From: Candidatus Mcinerneyibacterium aminivorans
GTDB lineage: Bacteria > Macinerneyibacteriota > Macinerneyibacteria > Macinerneyibacteriales > Macinerneyibacteriaceae
Direction of reading: 5' to 3'
Length of the DNA: 58,241 nucleotides
Assembly: GCA_008086245.1 (NCBI GenBank)
Contig: VSIX01000012.1
Coordinates: forward strand, 1 to 58,241
Shown here piece after piece: positions 25,979-33,797 of this stretch; position 1 is the first letter of the stretch, and each line of letters begins with the position of its first letter. A program made the translations under genes and the position numbers. Below the pieces are notes generated by a model. It did no database searches. It saw nothing but the letters and a program-made list of their open reading frames with translations, and was not told the origin of the DNA.

Positions 25979-25979
25979 T

Positions 25980-25999
25980 AAAATTGCGCTAGCAATTTT
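25980..25999 (-). terminator. Hairpin overlapping the stop codon of the peptidase-barrel gene
   Basis: AAAATTGC (25980-25987), loop GCTA, GCAATTTT (25992-25999): a perfect 8-bp stem whose first arm, on the minus strand, overlaps the TAA stop (26000-25998). The T-run is only four bases, so termination strength is uncertain. Confidence 0.4.
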
Positions 26000-28610
26000 A
26001 ATAAAGTTCTTTATTAATGCTAAATTCAAAAACAGGATTTTCATTAATATTCTTCAAGTCTGTTTTATGGGAGAAAGAAAAGTCAAGCGAAAGCATACGG
26101 GAAAAATGCACTGAAAAGCCGTAGCCGATACTGGATACCGGATCGATTAATTTTTTTTCTTCATACAGTTTTGTACTGTTAAGATTATCGGCAAACAAGC
26201 CTATATCAAAAAAAGAATAGACAGTCATCAGGGGGAGTGTATTATTTTTTTTCAGGGTGGGAATATTAGCAACTAAAGGGATCCTGATTTCGGAATTAAA
26301 AACAATTTTGTTTTTGGATGCAAAATATTTATCTCTGTATCCCCTGATATATGTATCATCAAAGTAAAGCAGATCGGATGTTTGATAAAAGAATCTAAAC
26401 ATAAATGGCAGATAGTAATATCTGCTATCCAGCTTGAATTCATAATTAAGAGATGAATTTGATAGATAACCTAAATAAATAAAGAATCTTTTTCCATAAA
26501 AAGGAAAAACTCTTCCGTAGGTATCATCAAAGGAATAATAACCTCCCAAAAATAAATTATCATTTAAATTGTTATCATCAAATCCGTACAGGTAATACCC
26601 TCCGGTAAGATTAATTGAAGATGATATTGATAGGGGATAAATAATTCTTGTTTGAAGCTGGTTTTTATAAAATTCTTTATCATTTCTGAATTTTGTTCTT
26701 TTTGATAGATTGATATTAAAGTTGGGACGGTTTCCCGTTTTCAAATAGTCGATAGAAAAATCAATTTTAGTATCTTTTTTAAGAAAGGTTCCTATCTGCC
26801 AGTTGAGAATACTTTCGTTGAGTATGTTGTTAAAAGAGGAACCTATGGACAGCCTGAGATACTTGTTTTCCTCAATAGATAGTCCGCTGAATAAATTTTC
26901 GAATCTCGGGATAAGATTGGGTTTACTGCTTTGGATATTTTCAGCTTTATAAGTGATATCATCTTCTATTTTTGGAACCCTGTATATGTCTCTGGTGCTT
27001 ATTTTATTATGATATTCGGGGAATGAAGTTATAAGAGTAATGTTTGTTTTATTGTTCAGAATGTTTAATATCAGATTGTTTTTGGAAAAATTAAAATCAG
27101 TTATAGGCTCTTTATAATCCATGAATTTATATATTTCGAAGTTATTTAAGTTCAAATGGGATAAAAAGTTTTCGGTATTTCGGGTTATTAGCATTATCAC
27201 TGAATTGCTGGAGTATTTTTCAGCTTTTTTTATTTCTCCATTAATTTGTTTAATTTTATTGTTAAAGTGGATATATGTTTTTGATCCGTATGAACTAAAA
27301 TATATCAAATTATCATTTATTATTAAAAATGCCTTAATATTGTTCTTACTCTCGAAATAGGTGGAAATTCTGTAGTTTTGATTTACTTTATAGATTATAC
27401 TGCTTAATCCTTTGCTTCCCAGAATATAGATATTTTGGTCAAAAAACTTAATTTTATCAATATTTGTTATGGAGGGAAGTTTTATCGTTTTTAAAGATTT
27501 GGTTGCAAAATTGTAAATTCCGGCATAATAATTATTATTATTGTAGTAGGAAAATACAAGAAAAAGTTCATTTTGAGAAATATCAATCATGTTTTTGGAG
27601 TAAATTAAGTGTTTAAAAGGAGTTGATTTAAATAACAATTCATTATAATTATCATTTTCGAACGATTTTCTTGAGAGCTTATTTTCACTGTACTCTATAT
27701 AAAAATTTTCATTGTCAAAAAGTATTATATTATTTTTTTTAATTAATTTGCTGTTTTTATTATTTATAATTGATTTTTTCCCCTGCTGATTTTTATATAT
27801 TTTATTAGCTATATAATTTTTCCATTTTATGTAAAATTCATCAAAGGTAAAATCATAGACTTTTTGAAGTGATCGATCAATATTTAGGGTATAGTTAACA
27901 CTGTTCAGAAAATCATCAAATTTTTTTACTGAATAATATTCATTAAGATAATTTATCATTGAATGAGATTGTTGGTATGCTAGGTAGTCATAATTTTGGT
28001 TGTTTTTCATGTATTCAGCACTGTGAAGATAACCGTTTAGGACTGCATCTTTTAATATCATATATCCATCAGAAGAAAATTCTGAAACTGCCCTTTCCGA
28101 AAGACCCTCGAATATCCATGTAGAAAGCTGAATCTCTTCAGCAAGAATACCTGTTAATGGGTTCTTAAGAAATTTATGATACTGAAAAATATGAGATGTT
28201 TCGTGATATATTAATTCCTGAAATCTCTTCAAATCTCCGTTAAAGGGGATAACTATTCTGTCTCTTTTAAATGTAGCAAAACCTGCGACATTCGGTGGTA
28301 AAAAATAAGGGTATATCTGGTTCTGTGAAAAATATAGAGGGGATGAATATAAAACTATATTTAATTTGTTTTTCAATGTATCATTAAAAATTTCTGCATT
28401 AAAATTATACGCATCCTCTGCGAACTGGGCCAATACGGGAATCATTGATTTTTCAGTCCCGGAATAGTAAATATTAAAATTTTCGGTAGAGGTTTTTTTC
28501 CAGTTTATGTTTTTAGGGTAGTATTTAAACTTTCCAAATGATGTTTCTATCGAATACGATAAACAGGTTATTGAAAATAATAGAATTATAAAACATATAA
28601 TTTTTCGCAT
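25998..28610 (-). CDS. HExxH peptidase (MA-type) fused to outer-membrane beta-barrel
   Basis: An 870-residue exported protein. A signal peptide (about residues 1-20) is followed by a zinc-peptidase-like domain with ELIYHETSHIFQYH (HETSH at 136-140) and EGLSERAVSE about 30 residues later supplying a likely third ligand. Residues about 290-560 have a repeating strand pattern like a beta-propeller. The last 300 residues read as a 16-strand-type barrel, with the Omp85/surface-antigen-like YIRGYRDKYF, NSEIRIPLVANIP and FFDIGLF blocks near the end. It probably sits in the outer membrane with the peptidase in the periplasm. Its promoter places the RNA start at the ATG itself, so the mRNA is likely leaderless. 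Confidence 0.75.
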   Translation of the reverse strand: MRKIICFIILLFSITCLSYSIETSFGKFKYYPKNINWKKTSTENFNIYYSGTEKSMIPVLAQFAEDAYNFNAEIFNDTLKNKLNIVLYSSPLYFSQNQIYPYFLPPNVAGFATFKRDRIVIPFNGDLKRFQELIYHETSHIFQYHKFLKNPLTGILAEEIQLSTWIFEGLSERAVSEFSSDGYMILKDAVLNGYLHSAEYMKNNQNYDYLAYQQSHSMINYLNEYYSVKKFDDFLNSVNYTLNIDRSLQKVYDFTFDEFYIKWKNYIANKIYKNQQGKKSIINNKNSKLIKKNNIILFDNENFYIEYSENKLSRKSFENDNYNELLFKSTPFKHLIYSKNMIDISQNELFLVFSYYNNNNYYAGIYNFATKSLKTIKLPSITNIDKIKFFDQNIYILGSKGLSSIIYKVNQNYRISTYFESKNNIKAFLIINDNLIYFSSYGSKTYIHFNNKIKQINGEIKKAEKYSSNSVIMLITRNTENFLSHLNLNNFEIYKFMDYKEPITDFNFSKNNLILNILNNKTNITLITSFPEYHNKISTRDIYRVPKIEDDITYKAENIQSSKPNLIPRFENLFSGLSIEENKYLRLSIGSSFNNILNESILNWQIGTFLKKDTKIDFSIDYLKTGNRPNFNINLSKRTKFRNDKEFYKNQLQTRIIYPLSISSSINLTGGYYLYGFDDNNLNDNLFLGGYYSFDDTYGRVFPFYGKRFFIYLGYLSNSSLNYEFKLDSRYYYLPFMFRFFYQTSDLLYFDDTYIRGYRDKYFASKNKIVFNSEIRIPLVANIPTLKKNNTLPLMTVYSFFDIGLFADNLNSTKLYEEKKLIDPVSSIGYGFSVHFSRMLSLDFSFSHKTDLKNINENPVFEFSINKELY

Positions 28611-28616
28611 ATTATG

Positions 28617-28644
28617 ATTATAATTAATAATGCTTTTTTATCAA
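28617..28644 (-). promoter_or_regulatory. Promoter giving a predicted leaderless mRNA
   Basis: On the minus strand TTGATA (28644-28639), 16 nt, TATAAT (28622-28617). Only six bases separate the -10 box from the ATG at 28610, and no ribosome-binding site is present. Confidence 0.65.
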
Positions 28645-28930
28645 GGTAAATATGGATTTCTGTTTTCTGTAATCCGGATTCTGAATTCTGTTAGCTGAAA
28701 AAAATTATTCAACAGAATATCATAATACATTAGGATAATTTAAATTTTTAAAAAAAAGATACAAAAAACAGATAAAAGAATTAATAAAAATAATCTTTCA
28801 AATTTACAAGCTGTAGACTATAATAAAAATTGAAGTAATAAAAAAAGATTTTTATTTTTAGGTCTTAATTTTGCTTTTGCTTATGGGCCGGCTTGATTGA
28901 AATTCTTAATTGTATGAAAGGGAGGTTGTA
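28645..28930. other. Intergenic region with ATTCTG repeat, no gene seen
   Basis: Holds an ATTCTG-type repeat (28673-28721) and a perfect TATAAT at 28819-28824 with only a weak -35 (TTTCAA, 17 nt upstream), which may be the nitroreductase promoter with a leader of about 100 nt. No coding region is evident. Confidence 0.4.
28673..28721 (+). repeat. Dispersed ATTCTG-type repeat, copy 2
   Basis: TCCGGATTCTG at the start and CTGAAAAAA ... TTCAACAGAATATC at the end match the copy at 111-184. Confidence 0.4.
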
Positions 28931-29500
28931 ATGATTGAAGATTTGATCAAAAAAAATAGAAGTTATAGAAGATTTAAGCAGAATGAGAAAGTTGATTTTC
29001 AAACGCTTAAAAACCTTGTTAAATTGGCAAGATGCTCTGCATCCGGAATGAACAAACAGCCTATTAAGTTTTATCTGGCTAACGATAAAAAAACAAATAA
29101 TAAAATATTTCCGGCACTTTCCTGGGCGGGTTCATTAAAAAACTGGGAGGGGCCGGAAAAAGGAGAGCGACCCGCCGCTTATATTATTTTGCTTGGAGAT
29201 AAAAATATTAGAAAATCTTTTGGAGTGGACCATGGAATAATGGCTCAATCAATTTTACTCGGAGCGGTTGAAAAAGGATACGGGGGATGCATGTTAGGAG
29301 CAATAGACAGAAACTTGCTAAGAGAAAATTTAGATATAAAAGATGATTATGAAATTTTACTTGTACTTGCTCTTGGTAAACCTGCTGAAAAAGTTATTCT
29401 TGAAAATGCTATAGATGGAAATGTAACATATTATCGGGATAAAAAAGATAATCATCATGTTCCAAAACGTCCTATCGATGAACTAATAGTAAATCCATAA
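28931..29500 (+). CDS. Nitroreductase family protein
   Basis: An FMN-dependent oxidoreductase of 189 residues. N-terminal IKKNRSYRRFKQ and ARCSASGMNKQPIKFYL bind FMN phosphate and ribityl; HGIMAQSILLGAVEKGYGGCMLG and LVLALGKPAEK are the other family blocks. The ATG at 28931 has GGGAGG 5 nt upstream. It stands alone, closed by its own terminator. The substrate is unknown; relatives act on nitroaromatics, quinones or flavins. Confidence 0.88.
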   Translation: MIEDLIKKNRSYRRFKQNEKVDFQTLKNLVKLARCSASGMNKQPIKFYLANDKKTNNKIFPALSWAGSLKNWEGPEKGERPAAYIILLGDKNIRKSFGVDHGIMAQSILLGAVEKGYGGCMLGAIDRNLLRENLDIKDDYEILLVLALGKPAEKVILENAIDGNVTYYRDKKDNHHVPKRPIDELIVNP

Positions 29501-29523
29501 TTTATTACTCCGGTTTTATTTTT

Positions 29524-29557
29524 AAAGCTGAAGGTATAATATACCTTCAGCTTTTTT
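29524..29557. terminator. Strong intrinsic terminator shared by convergent genes
   Basis: AAAGCTGAAGGTAT (29524-29537), loop AAT, ATACCTTCAGCTTT (29541-29554) is a perfect 14-bp stem followed by TTT. It lies between the nitroreductase and the leftward gene ending at 29570 and can serve both. Confidence 0.85.
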
Positions 29558-29569
29558 AACTTGATTTTA

Positions 29570-29902
29570 TTATGAAACAATTAATAATGCTGATGATGCT
29601 ATTGCAATTGCAGTTTTAATTTTATCATTTAGAGAATTTGCTATCCATACATTATTATTATGTAGTACTTCAACTGAGGCTACTATTTCAGAGTCATATT
29701 TAAATTCAAACCCCAAAGGTTTGCTGTTGGTAAATGCAATGGCGCTATCTTCGAAAGTATGTAGAGATTCAATTTTTATGGTTGTCTCTTTATTTTTTAG
29801 TATCTTTTTGTAATTCCTTCCTTTACTTGTTAGTTTCATAGTCCAGAAATTATCATTGGAATCATTTTCAAATATACAATCATAATATATCTCTAACTGC
29901 AC
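29570..29902 (-). CDS. Hypothetical protein, possibly 5'-truncated by an in-frame stop
   Basis: 110 residues from a GTG at 29902; not recognised. The last 15 residues are hydrophobic (TAIAIASSALLIVS). The GTG has no good ribosome-binding site. In the same frame upstream there is an ATG at 29983, 6 bp after the MEMO gene stop, reading 17 codons (MDQKYNSYGKQKDYKLR), then TAA, then an open run into this gene. This suggests a once-longer gene interrupted by a stop, or initiation at a non-standard codon. Confidence 0.45.
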   Translation of the reverse strand: MQLEIYYDCIFENDSNDNFWTMKLTSKGRNYKKILKNKETTIKIESLHTFEDSAIAFTNSKPLGFEFKYDSEIVASVEVLHNNNVWIANSLNDKIKTAIAIASSALLIVS

Positions 29903-29989
29903 ACTTTCATTATTAAAAATGATATAAGCTTATCGGAGTTTATAATCTTTTTGTTTTCCGTATGAGTTATACTTTTGATCCATGAATTT

Positions 29990-30835
29990 CTATTTTTCTT
30001 CAAAAGATATACCGGCATATGTAACGAAGGAATCTGTGCCTGAATTTGGATATTCATCTGCACTTGTTGTATACTCTTCCAGATTTATTTTTTTGTTTCT
30101 CAATATTCCGGTTATTAGAGCTACTCCTCCTGCACCGCAGGCTGAATTGTGTTCACTGGAATAATTAATTATTTCTTTGTATTTTTTATTTTTTATAAGA
30201 TTTATAAAACCTGGATCTTTTTCCTGTTTAACCCATCTAAGTGCGTTTTGATCTGTACCTTTTGGTGTGTACCCAAATCGAAATCCATAATGGGTCAGAT
30301 CGGTTGAGGAAATAAAAATTATGTTTTCCTCCTTCATGCTTTTAAAAATATTAACATACTTATCCAGTTTTTTATTTATTGAATTTGGAATAGATATCGG
30401 TACTATTTTAGCTTCATTGTTGAGATGTTTAAGAAATGGAAGCTGTACCTCTATGGAATGTTCTCCCTTATGTTTTTCGAAAGAGCAATCAAAATAATCA
30501 TCCAGATTGTACTTGGCTATTAAATTTTCATCTACTTTCATATCTCCCAGAGGCGTTTCCCATGCACCCTTATCAAAAAGAACTGGTCTGGAAAGATACA
30601 TGGTGTGTACGGCTCCAAAAATAATAAAGGTATCAATATCTTGAATACTTTGAATTCTTAACAATGTTTTTAGAGCTGTTTCCCCGGAGAAAGTCCAGCC
30701 CGCATGGGGAAGAATTACTCCCTTTATCTTTTTTTTCTCAATATCATTATTCCTTATCACGGTTTCAATGAATTTTTTAACTGAGTCTGCATCTGCAGGA
30801 TAGAAACTTCCTGCTGTATGAGGTTTACGATACAT
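29990..30835 (-). CDS. amrB: MEMO1-family protein (AmmeMemoRadiSam system protein B)
   Basis: 281 residues resembling extradiol-dioxygenase-like MEMO proteins. Conserved blocks: HTAGSFYPADADSVKKFI, ILPHAGWTFSGETA, FGAVHTMYLSRPV, GEHSIEVQLPFLKHL, SSTDLTHYGFRFGYTP and SACGAGGVALITG; the histidines and Cys form the putative metal/active site. GGGGAGG lies 5 nt before the ATG. The family often travels with an AMMECR1 protein and a radical SAM enzyme, neither of which is next to it here. The biochemical function is not settled. Confidence 0.9.
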   Translation of the reverse strand: MYRKPHTAGSFYPADADSVKKFIETVIRNNDIEKKKIKGVILPHAGWTFSGETALKTLLRIQSIQDIDTFIIFGAVHTMYLSRPVLFDKGAWETPLGDMKVDENLIAKYNLDDYFDCSFEKHKGEHSIEVQLPFLKHLNNEAKIVPISIPNSINKKLDKYVNIFKSMKEENIIFISSTDLTHYGFRFGYTPKGTDQNALRWVKQEKDPGFINLIKNKKYKEIINYSSEHNSACGAGGVALITGILRNKKINLEEYTTSADEYPNSGTDSFVTYAGISFEEK

Positions 30836-30904
30836 AAATACCTCCCCTTATTTAATAATTAATTGGTCCAAATTTATTTACTTATAATATTATTTATATT
30901 ATAT

Positions 30905-33730
30905 TCATTCAAAAAGAATTTTCAAATCGTTCCAGTCCATGGTTTTTAAGAAATTCTGATCAGTAAAGTCAAGAGAAGCAAAGAGGTCTTTCTTTTCTTC
31001 CTGAAGCTGCATAATTTTTTCCTCTACGGTATTTTCTGTTATAAATTTGTATACATTAACTACTTTGGTTTGTCCGATCCTATGGGCTCTATCTGAAGCC
31101 TGCTGTTCCACCATGGGATTCCACCAGGGGTCAAAATGGATAACAGTGTCGGCTCCTGTAATATTGAGGCCTGTTCCTCCCGCTTTTAAGCTAACAAGAA
31201 AAATTGGAATCTCCTCATTGTTGTTAAAATTTTCTACAATATCGAGCCTGTGGGTGGATTTGCCATCCATGTATTCAAACTTGATATTTCGTTTTCTGAG
31301 ATAATTTCTTATAATATGAAGCATTTTTACAAATTGACTGAAAAGAAGTATTCGATGTTCTCCCTCAATTGATTCGGCCAGTATTTCGTCCAGAAGTTCC
31401 ATTTTTGAAGATAAAAAAAACTTATCCTTCAACTCGGGATATATCATACCTGGATGATTGCACAGCTGTCTCAGCTTGGTTAGGGCGCTTAAAATGTGCA
31501 TTCTGCTCTTGTTGTATCCATTTTTTTCTACCATGCCAAATATTTTCTTTTTCATTTCATTTAAAATATTATTATACAAATTATTTTGTTTTTGATTTAA
31601 TGGTATTGAACTTACCTGAACAATTTTTGGTGGCAGTTCTTTTAATACTTCCCCCTTTGTTCTTCTTAAAATAAATGGTTTTATTTTCAAATTAAGTTCT
31701 TCCAGAACCTGTCTATCATTATCCTGAGTAATGGCTTTATTGTAGTAGTTTGAGAATTGACGGTAGCTTCCTAGATATCCCGGCATTATGAAATCAAATA
31801 TTGACCAGAGTTCCATAAGGGAATTTTCCATAGGCGTTCCGGTTAATACATAGCGGTAGTTTGAATCGAGCTTTTTTACACTTCTTGCTCTTTTTGTCTT
31901 GTAGTTTTTAATATGCTGGGCTTCATCCAGGATGGTAAAGTAATATGTTTTGTTTTGATAATGATCTATATCATTTCTTAGTAATGAATATGAAGTAATG
32001 AAGACATCATACTCTTTGTCATAATATTTCTTTATTAAATCCCGCCTTTTTGATCTGTTTCCTTCAATGATCAGTACATCCATTTCAGGTGTGAATTTTT
32101 CAAATTCTTTATACCAGTTGTGCATCAGGGATTTGGGGCATACTACTAAAGACGGTCTGGTTGTATCAATACTTTTTATAAGGGTTATTGCCTGTACTGT
32201 TTTACCAAGTCCCATATCATCTGCCAGAACACCGGAAAGCCGGTAGCGATGTAAAAACCTTAACCAGTAGTATCCTTTTTTCTGGTATCCCCTCAGCCTT
32301 TCATCTAAATCTCCGGGGATGTGGACTTCTTTTACCCCTTTTACATTCATCATTTCTTTATACATGCTTCTGAATTGATTATCTCCTTTTATTTCAATAT
32401 TTTCATATTTGCTTAACTGCTGTGTAAGATGTGGTAAGAAATAGATTTTATTGGAATATATTTTATCGTTTTGAAAATTAAATTTGAAACTGCTGTTTAA
32501 ATTTTCAAAAATATTTTTTACTTCTTCGAGGTTAATTATTTTATAAATTTTTAAATCGCTTACTTTGATGTATTTTTTCCCATCTAAAATGGTCTTTTTT
32601 AATTTTTCGGGGTTCAGTTCATGGTCCTCCTCGAGTTTTGTTTTCAAAATAATTGAAAAATTACTTTTATCCTTTTGAAGGTTGATCTGAAAGATAGGCT
32701 TCACAGTTATATCAAAAATTCTAATTTTTCTAAAATTTATTGTTAATTTTTTGTTCCATTTTGTTGGGATTTTATCGAATCCTTCAGTTAAGAAGTTAAT
32801 TATCTTTTTATCATTTTTTAATACGAAAGAATCTTTTTTCCATTTAAAACTATATTTAAAAAAGAAAAGAAATAATCTTCTTTCCTTCTTAGGTTCTCTT
32901 TTAATAAAAAATAGATTTTTATTTTCGTATTGAACAATATAGGGTCCCTTTTTAATAATATCTTCGTAATGAAATTTGAAATCTCCGTAATAGTACAGGG
33001 GTCTTACCTTAATGCTGCCATTTTTGTAATCCAGCAGAAGTTTAATTTTTAGATTGTTATCAAGAATTCGGATTCTTCTTAAACTTTTACTCCATTTGAG
33101 ATTGATGTATCTTTTCCAGTAAGATTTGTAATGATTTGCAAAATTGTAGAGTTCATCGCCTTTAAATGTTTTACCCTCTGTAAGAATCTGGTTCCAGATA
33201 TTTTTTGAATAGGCCGATATTAATCTTCCTATTGTATTTCCGTATTTATACCAGTTTTCTCCCCTAAATTTATAAAGGGTGGAATCTTTGTCCTCCATTG
33301 GAGAAATTGTAATATAATTCTGATTACCTCTTATTTGAAGATTCATTCTCTGGTAGTTGTCCGTAATATTGTATTGTTCTCCAGTATCAATGGAAAAAAC
33401 AAGTGGATAATCGATAAGAAGCTCGAGTAGGTCTCTAACATATTGATCATGAAGAATAAATTTTTCTTCAATACATTTTGCGAACTTGAGTATATGATCT
33501 ATAATTTCCTGATTTTTTTCATCGAGAAGACCTATCTTTTCTACTACCCGGTCCTCTAGAAAGTATTCCTGTTCTATAGTTGAAGGTTTATGGATGTACT
33601 TGTGAAGTTTTTCCTGCATGTTGCTCCATTTAAACCCTTCAGCTGTTTCTCCTATAATTTTTACCGTCAAATAAGTGGTATTTTTTGTATTTTTAAGTCT
33701 AATTTCATATTTATACTGCTTTTTTTGCAT
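30905..33730 (-). CDS. SNF2-family DNA helicase/translocase
   Basis: 941 residues. The N-terminal half (about 1-470) is Lys- and aromatic-rich with no motif I can name. The ATPase core follows: LADDMGLGKTVQAI (Walker A near residue 505), LVVCPKSLMHNWYKEF, FTILDEAQHIKN (DEAQ near 602), VLTGTPMENSLMELWSIFDF, then the C-terminal lobe with GGTGLNITGADTVIHFDPWW and QASDRAHRIGQTKVV. It is an ATP-driven double-stranded DNA translocase; bacterial members are linked to repair, transcription recycling or defence. A stop codon directly precedes the ATG, so the start is fixed. It is a single-gene unit with its own promoter. Confidence 0.92.
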   Translation of the reverse strand: MQKKQYKYEIRLKNTKNTTYLTVKIIGETAEGFKWSNMQEKLHKYIHKPSTIEQEYFLEDRVVEKIGLLDEKNQEIIDHILKFAKCIEEKFILHDQYVRDLLELLIDYPLVFSIDTGEQYNITDNYQRMNLQIRGNQNYITISPMEDKDSTLYKFRGENWYKYGNTIGRLISAYSKNIWNQILTEGKTFKGDELYNFANHYKSYWKRYINLKWSKSLRRIRILDNNLKIKLLLDYKNGSIKVRPLYYYGDFKFHYEDIIKKGPYIVQYENKNLFFIKREPKKERRLFLFFFKYSFKWKKDSFVLKNDKKIINFLTEGFDKIPTKWNKKLTINFRKIRIFDITVKPIFQINLQKDKSNFSIILKTKLEEDHELNPEKLKKTILDGKKYIKVSDLKIYKIINLEEVKNIFENLNSSFKFNFQNDKIYSNKIYFLPHLTQQLSKYENIEIKGDNQFRSMYKEMMNVKGVKEVHIPGDLDERLRGYQKKGYYWLRFLHRYRLSGVLADDMGLGKTVQAITLIKSIDTTRPSLVVCPKSLMHNWYKEFEKFTPEMDVLIIEGNRSKRRDLIKKYYDKEYDVFITSYSLLRNDIDHYQNKTYYFTILDEAQHIKNYKTKRARSVKKLDSNYRYVLTGTPMENSLMELWSIFDFIMPGYLGSYRQFSNYYNKAITQDNDRQVLEELNLKIKPFILRRTKGEVLKELPPKIVQVSSIPLNQKQNNLYNNILNEMKKKIFGMVEKNGYNKSRMHILSALTKLRQLCNHPGMIYPELKDKFFLSSKMELLDEILAESIEGEHRILLFSQFVKMLHIIRNYLRKRNIKFEYMDGKSTHRLDIVENFNNNEEIPIFLVSLKAGGTGLNITGADTVIHFDPWWNPMVEQQASDRAHRIGQTKVVNVYKFITENTVEEKIMQLQEEKKDLFASLDFTDQNFLKTMDWNDLKILFE

Positions 33731-33763
33731 TTAAAACCAAATCCTTTTTATCCTATCATAATA

Positions 33764-33791
33764 ATTATACCAATCTGAGTTCCTCATTCAA
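33764..33791 (-). promoter_or_regulatory. Promoter of the SNF2 gene
   Basis: Minus strand TTGAAT (33791-33786), 16 nt, TATAAT (33769-33764), about 33 bp before the ATG. It partly overlaps the 3' flank of the upstream TPR gene (ends 33798). Confidence 0.6.
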
Positions 33792-33797
33792 CAACAA

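Larger units (their letters stand above)
25294..25979. other. Repeat-filled intergenic region, no gene seen
   Basis: About 690 bp between two convergent genes. It is made largely of short repeats and hairpins (listed separately): GTGTCTGTGTGAG elements, AAAAATCCC hairpins, a CAGAATTCTG fragment and an array with 40-bp period. A stretch of CCAGAA/GGAACCAGAA words lies near 25495-25520. Small open frames here are products of the repeats. Confidence 0.6.

Noticed and set aside
25905-26114. Plus-strand 69-codon frame at the end of the peptidase-barrel gene
   Set aside because: It covers repeat DNA and the antisense of a well-supported gene, with no ribosome-binding site.
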